Below are positions 8,719 to 16,045 of a DNA stretch of 64,000 nucleotides, piece after piece (the first letter of the stretch is position 1; every line of letters starts with the position of its first letter). The position numbers and the translations under genes were made by a program. The notes under the pieces were generated by a model. It worked only from the letters and a program-made list of their open reading frames with translations, did not search any database and was not told where the DNA came from. This DNA is from Candidatus Thiodiazotropha endolucinida (GTDB lineage: Bacteria > Pseudomonadota > Gammaproteobacteria > Chromatiales > Chromatiaceae), in the NCBI RefSeq assembly GCF_001715975.1, contig NZ_MARB01000006.1, positions 124,001 through 188,000 of the forward strand, read 5' to 3'.

Positions 8719-9282
8719 ATGAAAGCAACAAAACATACTCTTTTGGCTGGAGGACTCCTGATAGCGATTGGCATGATGCTTCCCCTTGCTGGAACCATGG
8801 CCCAGGGAGGCTATATGCCTTACGGCTATGGGCAGGGATATGCCTCACCCCGTCCGTATTACATGCCGGTTATGCCTCCTCATCCCGCCTACGGTGGATA
8901 CGGCAGTGCACCAGGTTACGGGTACGGCCCATACGGACAACCGTTCGGCGGTTATTATCCTCCACAGTCAGACTACAAAATCGTGCCGCATCCCACTCAG
9001 CAAGGTATGTCCGGAATGCAGGGCATGAGCGATGCGGAGGGTATGTCGGGTATGCAGAGCATGAGCGGCATGCAGGGGATGTCTGGCCAGCAGGGCATGG
9101 GCGATGCGGAGGGTATGTCGGGCATGCAGGGTGCCGAAGCTTTGCTGGCTATACCGCTATTAAGGGGCATGATGGGCACCTACAGGATATCCCCCTCCGG
9201 CGAGATTCTTCTTTACCCCATTGCGTCTGAGCCGGCCGCGGCACCAACAGCTAAGGATTCGACTGAAACGGGAACCCAATAG
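8719..9282 (+). CDS. Exported Gly/Tyr/Pro-rich protein with Met-Ser-Gly-Met-Gln repeats
   Basis: 187 residues from the ATG at 8719, preceded by GAGGGG at 8705-8710. The N-terminus is a Sec signal peptide (MKATKHTLLAGGLLIAIGMM, likely cleaved after AGTMA). Residues about 32-85 are rich in Gly, Tyr and Pro (GYGQGYASPRPYY, APGYGYGPYG). Residues about 95-135 are tandem copies of GMSGMQGMS and GMSDAEGMSGM. The first part resembles the composition of sulfur globule envelope proteins (SgpA/B of purple sulfur bacteria), which are also small, exported and Gly/Tyr-rich. It lies next to a sulfur operon. That link is inference, since low-complexity surface proteins look alike. No domain is recognised. 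Confidence 0.7.
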   Translation: MKATKHTLLAGGLLIAIGMMLPLAGTMAQGGYMPYGYGQGYASPRPYYMPVMPPHPAYGGYGSAPGYGYGPYGQPFGGYYPPQSDYKIVPHPTQQGMSGMQGMSDAEGMSGMQSMSGMQGMSGQQGMGDAEGMSGMQGAEALLAIPLLRGMMGTYRISPSGEILLYPIASEPAAAPTAKDSTETGTQ

Positions 9283-9296
9283 TCCTCACTCGAATT

Positions 9297-9323
9297 CCAA
9301 GGGTAGCCATTCTGCTACCTTGG
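9297..9323. other. Hairpin between convergent genes
   Basis: CCAAGGGTAGC pairs with GCTACCTTGG around a CATTCT loop, with one bulged G. It sits just after the Gly/Tyr-rich gene and before the convergent soxZ stop. There is no T-run, so it is not a textbook terminator. It may still stabilise or end the plus-strand transcript. Confidence 0.45.
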
Positions 9324-9479
9324 GGACCCATGTTTGACTCGAGACAGCGTGAAGCATAGGGGGTTCAAGTTATTTTCCAGGTTCATCGACCGACCCAGAA
9401 CACAGTTATGGGTATGCTCTTCTTGCCATTGCATTTAGTCATTCAGCGGTAGTGGCGAGTATGAGGGGAGGGTTACCCG

Positions 9480-9803
9480 TCAACCCACTTCTATATCCGC
9501 TTCTTTATAGAAGCGTTCGCCATTTTGTCCACTCCAAATGAAACGGAAATGCCCGCTCTGGTTGATCCTGACAAAGAAAGACAGGTAAGGATTGCCGGCG
9601 GTACCCGAGTCGAACTCGGCCTTGAACACTTCCGCTCCATTGAATTGGCAGGAGAACTCCCCAATCAAGTCTTTGGGTACAATTTCACCATTCTGCCGAC
9701 GACGCCAGCCAGACTCCATCGGGTGGTTGAGCTTGGTCATGATCCGGACCACTTCACCCATCTTCGCGGTTCGGGGAACTTTTACATGCGCCTGCTCGTT
9801 CAT
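9480..9803 (-). CDS. soxZ: Sulfur-oxidation carrier subunit SoxZ
   Basis: 107 residues of the SoxZ immunoglobulin-like fold, with typical segments KLNHPMESGWRR, GEFSCQFNGAEVF, GTAGNPYLSFFVR and HFRFIWSGQNG. SoxZ has no signal peptide and forms the periplasmic SoxYZ carrier with SoxY, exported piggyback. I chose the ATG at 9803, which overlaps the soxY stop (TAATG) and follows GGAGG at a 9-base spacing, over the upstream GTG at 9812. It is the last gene of the sulfur operon. Confidence 0.95.
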   Translation of the reverse strand: MNEQAHVKVPRTAKMGEVVRIMTKLNHPMESGWRRRQNGEIVPKDLIGEFSCQFNGAEVFKAEFDSGTAGNPYLSFFVRINQSGHFRFIWSGQNGERFYKEADIEVG

Positions 9804-10261
9804 TATCCGCACCCTCCTGCGCCGCCGGTGATCTTACTTCGTCCTTTACCCAGATAGACACTGCCATCATTCATTTCGGCCGCTACAACCACCACCTGGG
9901 TCTTGAGTAAACGGATGCGTGTTGAGACCTGGGCCTTGCCATTGGCGGGGCTCAGGTGGAACGAGGCTATCTCCGGGCTTGGATTGCGTTCGGCGACTAT
10001 GTGGATTGCCTTGACGTAATCGTTTTCGTTCATGGGGCTATCCACCGAAATCCGGATGGGTACGAAGCGACCCTGGTCTGTCACCTTGGGCAGCGTAATA
10101 CTGATTCGGCCTTTTTGTGATTTAACGCCGCCGGTCAGTTCTGCAAGGCGTTTCTTGGCGTCGCGCGGCCCTGCCTGGGCGGACCCGATCAGGTCGGTGA
10201 CCGGAAATCCCGCAGCCGCCCAAGCGCCGCACAGTATCAATATTTGGCGACGGTTTAACAT
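9803..10261 (-). CDS. soxY: Sulfur-oxidation carrier protein SoxY
   Basis: 152 residues. The twin-arginine-type signal (NRRQILILCGAW...SAQA) fits Tat export. The mature domain has the SoxY pattern (ISITLPKVTDQGRFVPIRISVDSP). The C-terminus is GGAGGCG, the flexible arm whose Cys carries the sulfur substrate as a thioadduct. The usual end is GGCGG, and here the last Gly is missing. SoxYZ carries intermediates between SoxAX, SoxB and SoxCD, but none of those genes is adjacent. Immediately upstream (27-base gap) is the octaheme cytochrome gene. Confidence 0.93.
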   Translation of the reverse strand: MLNRRQILILCGAWAAAGFPVTDLIGSAQAGPRDAKKRLAELTGGVKSQKGRISITLPKVTDQGRFVPIRISVDSPMNENDYVKAIHIVAERNPSPEIASFHLSPANGKAQVSTRIRLLKTQVVVVAAEMNDGSVYLGKGRSKITGGAGGCG

Positions 10262-10288
10262 GCTTGACCTCCGATTACTCTTCTGTGG

Positions 10289-12499
10289 TCAGTCATTGAC
10301 ACTACCCCTCTCTTGTTTTTGCGCAGGTTCCGCTTCAATCTCCTCCCATCCAGTCAACATGGCTTTGATATGAGCCGTTACGGTATGTCCGGTCGTGGTC
10401 AGATAGACATGGCCGATAAAGAACACCGCAAGCAGATAAGCTGCTAGGGTGTGCATGAAGGCGATCAAGCCCAGCTCAAGGCCGCCAAGGCCCCATTGGC
10501 TCCAGTCGTTATAGAACAGATAGAGTAGTCCGGATATCCAGACCGCCGGTGCCAGCACCAGTTTGAACAATAAATAGGCGAGTCGTTGCAGCGGGTTGTG
10601 CTTATGCAGCTTGGTGGCCCGGAAGGGGTGAGGTTGGTTCTTGAAGATGTCCACCGAGTAATATCGGGCCACCGCGAGTACTTTGTTCGTGGTCGGAATG
10701 TACTGGCGCCATTCGCCGGTGGTGAAGTGCCAGAAGATGGCAAACACCCAAAGGCCGATCAATATCCAGGCAGCTAGTGTGTGCAGGTTCATGGCCTGTT
10801 CCATACCAAAAAGCGTGTAGCTCCCGTGTATTTCGAAGCCTGTGATTAACATGAACAGGATCAACAACGCCTGAGCCCAGTGCCAGAAGCGTTCGAACCG
10901 TTTGAAGATATAGATCTTCTTTTGCGGGTGGTCCGTGGTCTGCTTATCCTTGGGGCGTAACAGAAAACGCGCGCTGCCGTGCAGCAGCACACCCGCCAAC
11001 GTCATCAAAAGTATGATCATGGCGATCTTGTCCATCCAGGGATGACTGTGCTGACCGGGGATATAGAGACCTTCGACATTTCCCAGCAGGCCGTTTTCAC
11101 TATGGCACTCGGTGCACCTAAGCGCCTCTTCTGAGGGTGCAACCATGTGGGTGATCGGCCACAGCATTTCTGTCGAGACGAAGTCGTAGCTGCCGCTATA
11201 CGGTCGGTTGATCGCCTGCATGCCGAGTTTGATCGACTGGTCCCAGTTGAAGGTTTTCCAATAGCCTTCCTCGGTGGTCGTAAGCGGCGCAACCAAGGTT
11301 TTATATTCGGCATCGTAAGGTTGTTTGCCGCGCATCACCTTGACTGGCCAAATACGCGTACCGGGTGAATCGGCGTCCCCCAGAAGCTTGTTGATCGGCA
11401 CGATGGCGCCCGGGTCAATTGTGTCTTCGACCAGCGTATAAAGCACGTCACCGTTGAACCAGCGATATTCAGGACGGGTATGCATCTCCCAAGTGAAGTC
11501 ACCTTTTTTTGAGTTATAGATTTCGAATCCAAAGGCATCTTCGGTGCCGAAAGGCTTGCCCTCCTGATTCATCTTGCCCGCTTGGGACCAGTCCCACCAA
11601 AGTTTGGAACCGTAGTCGCCGCGTGAATAGCGTTGTATATGACAGGTTTGACAGGCGATCCTGTCGGTGTGGTCATTAAGTTTCTCGTCCCGTCTGTGGG
11701 GTCTGGGATCATGACAGGCGCGGCAACTTACGCGACTCTTCTCCTCCCTGCCGGGTACGCTGATTTTCTGATTATCGGCAGCGTTGGGCGCATAACGGCT
11801 ACCGGCCAATTCGTGTTGATCACTCCGGTGGCAGGTGGAGCAGGAGAAATTGAGGCCTTCGGCATCCATGTGCACGTCTACGAAGTAGTCAGGTGCTGCA
11901 AGGGTCGGGTCAATATCGCCGTGTTTGACCGCCTTGGCCCCACCGCCGGCAAAATGACAGCTGCCGCAGTTGCGCCGGCTGGTGGGGCCGACGTTCTGGG
12001 CGAACTTCTCGAGCTTTGGTCTTCTTTTGCCCGGATTGCGCAGTTTCTCTCTGGAGTAGAGACCGGTGGTATCGTGACAGACCAGGCAGTCCACCGCCTC
12101 TTCAGAAGAGAAGTCGAAGCTGTCGTCTTTCCAACCGTAACTGATGTGACAGGCGGTGCACGCGGCAATGTTGGGACCGGCTGCGATACAGAAGTTATTC
12201 AAAACATGCTTTTTACCCAATTTCTGCCCAGTTGCCGGATTGTCGTACTCCCATCGCCAGTGCTTCGATTTATGTATCTGTTTTGCGGCGTTAGTGTGGC
12301 ACGCCAGACAGGCCCGGGTAACTTCCGGCCCTGTCAAGAACTTTGTTTGCAGCTGTTCGAATTTGCTGTGATCCGCGGTGGAACCCGGTGTCGGCGTTGC
12401 GTTTACCCGCACAGAGAATGCCAGGGCCAATCCTAGCAACAGCAAGATGGTGGTATTTCTAACCAGAAGTCTGTTATATCGATTCTGTTGCGAATACAT
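10289..12499 (-). CDS. Octaheme c-type cytochrome (tetrathionate reductase family) fused to a cytochrome b561-like domain
   Basis: 736 residues. A signal/anchor segment (17-34) precedes eight CxxCH haem-binding motifs: CLACH, CTACH, CLVCH, CGSCH, CSTCH, CRACH, CQTCH and CTECH, the first three at 64, 114 and 138. The stretch NNFCIAAGPNIAACTACH followed by YGWKD is characteristic of the Otr octaheme family of Shewanella, which can reduce tetrathionate, nitrite and hydroxylamine in vitro. From about 485 on there are about five membrane helices with paired histidines (RFWHWAQ, LHTLAAW, FWHFTTGEW, FMHTLAAY, GHVYLTTTGH), a di-haem cytochrome b561 type. The fusion suggests direct electron exchange between the quinone pool and the periplasmic multihaem domain. 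Direction (oxidising or reducing) cannot be read from sequence. Confidence 0.9.
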   Translation of the reverse strand: MYSQQNRYNRLLVRNTTILLLLGLALAFSVRVNATPTPGSTADHSKFEQLQTKFLTGPEVTRACLACHTNAAKQIHKSKHWRWEYDNPATGQKLGKKHVLNNFCIAAGPNIAACTACHISYGWKDDSFDFSSEEAVDCLVCHDTTGLYSREKLRNPGKRRPKLEKFAQNVGPTSRRNCGSCHFAGGGAKAVKHGDIDPTLAAPDYFVDVHMDAEGLNFSCSTCHRSDQHELAGSRYAPNAADNQKISVPGREEKSRVSCRACHDPRPHRRDEKLNDHTDRIACQTCHIQRYSRGDYGSKLWWDWSQAGKMNQEGKPFGTEDAFGFEIYNSKKGDFTWEMHTRPEYRWFNGDVLYTLVEDTIDPGAIVPINKLLGDADSPGTRIWPVKVMRGKQPYDAEYKTLVAPLTTTEEGYWKTFNWDQSIKLGMQAINRPYSGSYDFVSTEMLWPITHMVAPSEEALRCTECHSENGLLGNVEGLYIPGQHSHPWMDKIAMIILLMTLAGVLLHGSARFLLRPKDKQTTDHPQKKIYIFKRFERFWHWAQALLILFMLITGFEIHGSYTLFGMEQAMNLHTLAAWILIGLWVFAIFWHFTTGEWRQYIPTTNKVLAVARYYSVDIFKNQPHPFRATKLHKHNPLQRLAYLLFKLVLAPAVWISGLLYLFYNDWSQWGLGGLELGLIAFMHTLAAYLLAVFFIGHVYLTTTGHTVTAHIKAMLTGWEEIEAEPAQKQERGSVND

Positions 12500-12583
12500 G
12501 GCGACACCAACAGCTCGTTCATCTGCGGGGGACGTGTCAACGCCCCCCAGTGAATTGCTACAAATGGTTAAGGGTCGCTCAGC

Positions 12584-13711
12584 CTATTCGAGTGGCGTGG
12601 CTTTCGGCACACTGCCATCCGGATTGAAAGCGACGTTGGCGTCGAGGAAGTAGATCTTCAGATCCTCCCGTTTCATCATGACGAGGTCATAGGCCTCGCC
12701 ACTACGCGCGCCAGTGGAGCAGAAGAAGACGATTGGTTTGTCCGTAGGTAGTTTATCGATGTTTTCTTCCACTTCATCCACGGTCATGATGACAGCTTTT
12801 GCAAAGGTGCCGTCCGACTCCACCTCTTCCGGATCGCGAACGTCGTACCAATAGAAGTCTTCGGGGTTGTTGGTTGCCAGCGTATTGAATGAGGCGATAC
12901 TGATGGTCCCCTCGTCTTCTCCCGCTTCGATCTTCGGGGCTGCTGCGGGTTTGGCTTTAGCCGTCTTTTCAATCGCGTCACCATAAGCCTTCTTCCAGGC
13001 GGGATAGCCAGCCTGAAACAGGCGTACTTTGGTGTACCCCATGGCGACGGCCTTCACCGCAGACTTCGGACTCAGCGGACATTTGTAACCGCCGCAGTAG
13101 AAGATCAATGGCGAGTTCTTATCCGTAGGCAACCTGTCCACCAGCTTATCGAACTGCCTCAGGGGAACGTTGATGGCGCCGGGTAGGTGACCCTTTTTGA
13201 ATTTTCTTGCAGGACGCGCGTCGACGATGGTCGCTCCCTTGTTTTTGTCGATCAGCATCTTGACGTGCGCAGCGCTGACGCCCGGAGGCAGACCGCCGTT
13301 TTTGACCCAGTCGGGAAAACCTGCCGCATAGACCTTGACGTTGGTATATCCCAACGCTTCGGCTTTGGCTGCCGACTTGTGGCTCAGCGGGCACTTCAGG
13401 CCGCCGCAATAGAAGATCAACAGGTTGGATTTGTTCTGGGGCAGCAGATGGGTCATCTTGTCGAACTGGCTGTTGGAGATGTTGATGGCCGGAACGATAT
13501 GACCCTTGTTGTATTTTCTGGCTGGCCTGGAATCAACAATCAGCACCTCTTTCTTGGGTGGTACCGTTGCGTACTGGGTGACAAAGCTGGCATCAACGAC
13601 GTCTTTGTACCACCAGCTGGGTTTTTCTTTGGCCTGTTCGGCGGCGAAAACTGGAAGGGTTAGAAATATAACGAGTGCCGTAAAGGCACTTCCTAGTGCG
13701 AGGCGTTTCAT
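12584..13711 (-). CDS. Periplasmic triple-rhodanese protein
   Basis: 375 residues from the ATG at 13711, preceded by GAGAGGAAG. An upstream in-frame start at 13768 lacks a ribosome-binding site. A Sec signal peptide ends near VFAAEQ. Three rhodanese domains follow. The first two are close duplicates with active-site loops YCGGLKCPLSHKSA (Cys102) and YCGGYKCPLSPKSA (Cys206), each with a second Cys. The third has FFCSTGARSGEA (Cys331). Rhodaneses carry sulfane sulfur as a Cys persulfide. As first gene of the operon with the octaheme-b561 fusion and soxYZ, it could hand sulfur to or take it from SoxYZ (inference). Confidence 0.88.
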   Translation of the reverse strand: MKRLALGSAFTALVIFLTLPVFAAEQAKEKPSWWYKDVVDASFVTQYATVPPKKEVLIVDSRPARKYNKGHIVPAINISNSQFDKMTHLLPQNKSNLLIFYCGGLKCPLSHKSAAKAEALGYTNVKVYAAGFPDWVKNGGLPPGVSAAHVKMLIDKNKGATIVDARPARKFKKGHLPGAINVPLRQFDKLVDRLPTDKNSPLIFYCGGYKCPLSPKSAVKAVAMGYTKVRLFQAGYPAWKKAYGDAIEKTAKAKPAAAPKIEAGEDEGTISIASFNTLATNNPEDFYWYDVRDPEEVESDGTFAKAVIMTVDEVEENIDKLPTDKPIVFFCSTGARSGEAYDLVMMKREDLKIYFLDANVAFNPDGSVPKATPLE

Positions 13712-14148
13712 CGTGCTTCCTCTCTTTGGTTTCAATAATAAAAACCTACCCAGTGGGTTGGTTTGCATCGAGAGAAACGCTTCCTATTTAATTATTAAAA
13801 TATGACGTCGAGCGCTTCTCTCGATCGCATGACTAATAAAATACGCAACCTCTGTTTTTTTTTATTGACAACCATCATCTATAGAACCGATCCACTCAGA
13901 TCGATAGGCTTTTTGCAGTACTTCGTTGATTTCGATCAAGTGAGGAACTGGATATGTAGCGGAAGAAGATACGGTGAATCAGTTTCAATAGCGAAGACAG
14001 TAGCTGTGAACAGTAATGACTGGGTACCAGTTAACAAGGACGGGTATGATCGTGCCCTTCGATTCGAGACTGCCGACCGTGGGAACTCCCACTCGTCAGA
14101 ATCCATAATGCAGCGATCGATGGCTCGTCATGTAATTGAGGAGACGAT
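13712..14148. other. Intergenic region upstream of the sulfur operon
   Basis: 437 bases between the divergently placed rhodanese gene start and the ispB stop. It contains a perfect FNR/Anr-type palindrome (13926-13939, listed separately). A 133-codon plus-strand frame crosses it and runs into ispB, but has no ribosome-binding site or recognisable protein features and was not called. The region is otherwise unassigned and probably holds the sulfur operon promoter and leader. Confidence 0.5.
13926..13939. promoter_or_regulatory. FNR/Anr-type operator palindrome
   Basis: TTGATTTCGATCAA matches the FNR/Anr consensus TTGATNNNNATCAA at every defined position. On the minus strand, TATCGA at 13906-13901 could serve as a -10 box. 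Its centre is 29 bases from the palindrome centre, close to the 32 expected of a class II activated promoter. The leader to the rhodanese ATG would then be about 180 bases. This suggests oxygen-responsive control of the sulfur operon (inference). CRP-type sites (TGTGA cores) fit less well. Confidence 0.5.
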
Positions 14149-15126
14149 TCAATTGGTTCTGGCGACCGAGAAGTCCGCCAGGCTTGAGAGTGCCTGCCTG
14201 TAGGGGGTATCAGGCAGGGCTTCGAGAGCGTGTTTGGCCTGTTGCGCCTGCTGATGCGCGAGTTGTTGGGTGTAGCTGATGGCGTCGCTGTCGGCGATGG
14301 CCTGCATGACGAAATCGATCTCTTCCAGGCCGCCGTTTTCGATAATATTCGCCAGGCGTAGGCGCTCTTCTTGACCGGCGCACTTCATGGCCTGGATCAG
14401 CGGCAGGGTCGGTTTGCCTTCCGCCAGGTCGTCGCCGATGTTTTTCCCGATCTCCGTATTCTCGGCGTTGTAGTCCAGGGCATCATCCACCAGCTGGAAG
14501 GCGATACCCAGATGCAGTCCGTAATCCGCCAGCGCCTGTTGCTGATCTTCGGCAACCTCGGAGATGATACCACCAAGACGCGTACCGGCCTCGAACAGAG
14601 TGGCGGTCTTGCGTTTTATCACCTCCATGTATTCCGCTTCGCTGGTGTCGGGATTGTGCACATTCAGCAGCTGCAGCACCTCGCCTTCCGCGATACGGTT
14701 GGTGGCGTGAGAGAGGATATCCATTACCGGCATGCGGCCTACGTCGACCATCATCTCGAAGGAGCGGGAGTAGAGAAAGTCACCTACCAGAACACTCGCC
14801 TCGTTACCCCAAACCGTATTCGCGGTCTCCCGGTTCCGCCGCAGATCTGAGCCATCCACCACATCATCATGCAGCAGGGTAGCGGTATGGATGAACTCGA
14901 TGATGGCGGCCAGGTCGATATGCCTCCCGCCCACATAACCGCAGGCGCGGGCGGCCAACAGCACAATCATCGGCCGCAGGCGTTTACCGCCGCTATGGAC
15001 GATATAGGCGCCAATCCGGTTGATCAGCACCACATCCGATTTCAGCTGCTGGATTATCATTTTGTCGACAGCATCCATATCGTCGCTGATGAGTTCGCGA
15101 ATAGTTGTTATATCCATGGCTGTCAT
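14149..15126 (-). CDS. ispB: Octaprenyl diphosphate synthase (trans-polyprenyl synthase)
   Basis: 325 residues. Makes the long isoprenoid side chain for ubiquinone or menaquinone. Both Asp-rich Mg-binding motifs are present: LLHDDVVDGSDLRR and FQLVDDALDY. The GGKRLRPM motif for isopentenyl diphosphate binding and the ATNTVWGN-like segment (TANTVWGNEASVLVGDFLYS) are also present. Starts at 15126 or 15117 are equally possible (MTAMDITT). IspB is the best match because of length and the single-copy gammaproteobacterial pattern, but other polyprenyl synthases cannot be excluded. Confidence 0.92.
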   Translation of the reverse strand: MTAMDITTIRELISDDMDAVDKMIIQQLKSDVVLINRIGAYIVHSGGKRLRPMIVLLAARACGYVGGRHIDLAAIIEFIHTATLLHDDVVDGSDLRRNRETANTVWGNEASVLVGDFLYSRSFEMMVDVGRMPVMDILSHATNRIAEGEVLQLLNVHNPDTSEAEYMEVIKRKTATLFEAGTRLGGIISEVAEDQQQALADYGLHLGIAFQLVDDALDYNAENTEIGKNIGDDLAEGKPTLPLIQAMKCAGQEERLRLANIIENGGLEEIDFVMQAIADSDAISYTQQLAHQQAQQAKHALEALPDTPYRQALSSLADFSVARTN

Positions 15127-15192
15127 GACTCACACAAAGTCCACGCATGCTAGGAGGGGGTGGCGAGAGTGTCAAGCAGCATCTTTCTCTCA

Positions 15193-16008
15193 TCAGCGCT
15201 GGCAGGCTGGACAGAAGAATGTGGAACGCTGCCCGATGGATTTGCTGCGAATAACCCCGCCGCATCTTGGACAGGGCTTCCCCGACTTGCCGTAGACCTG
15301 AAGCGACAGGGCGAAGTAACCGGGATTGCCGTCCTCTTTGAGAAAATCCCGCAGGGTGGTGCCGCCCTGGGCGATTGCCTCCTCGAGTACGTTGCGGATC
15401 TCCTCTGCCAGTCTCTGATAGCGCCGGCGCGATGTCCGGTTGCTGGGCCGGGTGGGATGGATGGCAGCACGGAAAAGGGATTCGCTGGCATAGATGTTTC
15501 CGATACCGACAACGGTCTTACTGTCCATGATCAACTGTTTTATCGCGGTACGACGCACCTTGCCCCGGGCAAACAGATAGTCGCCGTCAAATGTGTCGCC
15601 AAGGGGTTCCGGACCGAGATCGGCGAGCAGGGGATGGTTGATGGCCGGTTGATCGGTCCAGAGCACCGCGCCGAAGCGTCTGGGATCACGCAGTCTGAGT
15701 CGCAGGCCATTGCCCAGCAGGAGGTCGAAATGATCGTGTTTTTGTATTGCCGCATCGGCGTCGACAATGCGCAGGCTGCCGGACATGCCGAGGTGTATGA
15801 TCAAGGTGCCGTGATGAAAGGCCATCAGCAGGTATTTGCCCCGCCTGTCCACCGATAACAGCTTCCTCCCCTTCAGCGTGCATGGCAGATCCTCGGGAAT
15901 CGACCAACGCAACCTGGGTTGACGGATAGTGACCTGGCGAATGCGTTGACCGGTGATATGGGGGGCTATGCCCCGGCGAGTTGTTTCGACCTCCGGCAGT
16001 TCAGGCAT
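15193..16008 (-). CDS. mutM: Formamidopyrimidine-DNA glycosylase
   Basis: 271 residues. Bifunctional glycosylase/AP lyase that excises 8-oxoguanine and other oxidised purines. It begins MPELPEVETTRRGI, where Pro1 (after Met removal) is the nucleophile and Glu2 is catalytic. The conserved Lys lies in LKGRKLLSVDRRGKYLL. The C-terminal zinc finger CPRCGG...FFCPACQR is intact. It is a complete and typical family member. The gene is in the same direction as ispB downstream, with a 66-base gap. Confidence 0.96.
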   Translation of the reverse strand: MPELPEVETTRRGIAPHITGQRIRQVTIRQPRLRWSIPEDLPCTLKGRKLLSVDRRGKYLLMAFHHGTLIIHLGMSGSLRIVDADAAIQKHDHFDLLLGNGLRLRLRDPRRFGAVLWTDQPAINHPLLADLGPEPLGDTFDGDYLFARGKVRRTAIKQLIMDSKTVVGIGNIYASESLFRAAIHPTRPSNRTSRRRYQRLAEEIRNVLEEAIAQGGTTLRDFLKEDGNPGYFALSLQVYGKSGKPCPRCGGVIRSKSIGQRSTFFCPACQR

Positions 16009-16012
16009 GTGT

Positions 16013-16045
16013 CTAGGTTCTCATATTAGTGTTAACAGGCCCTAA
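16013..16045 (-). repeat. Short palindrome-ended repeat (family B, copy 1)
   Basis: 33 bases starting CTAGG and ending GGCCCTAA. The 20-base core ATTAGTGTTAACAGGCCCTA (16025-16044) is identical to that at 23108-23127. It lies between mutM and the DUF4340-type gene, whose minus-strand stop codon (TAG, 16042-16044) is part of the repeat. Confidence 0.8.

Noticed and set aside
9000-9140. CRISPR-like direct repeats
   Set aside because: The repeats are in-frame codons for MSGMQG-type peptides with no unique spacers and no cas genes nearby.
9297-9323. Rho-independent terminator after the Gly/Tyr-rich gene
   Set aside because: The hairpin is real but has no T-run on either strand, so it was listed only as a hairpin.
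11633-12436. 267-codon plus-strand frame opposite the octaheme cytochrome
   Set aside because: The opposite strand has eight CxxCH motifs, so this long frame is a by-product of its codon use.
13802-14203. 133-codon plus-strand frame upstream of and overlapping ispB
   Set aside because: No ribosome-binding site, no recognisable protein features, and its 3' end runs into the ispB coding region on the other strand.
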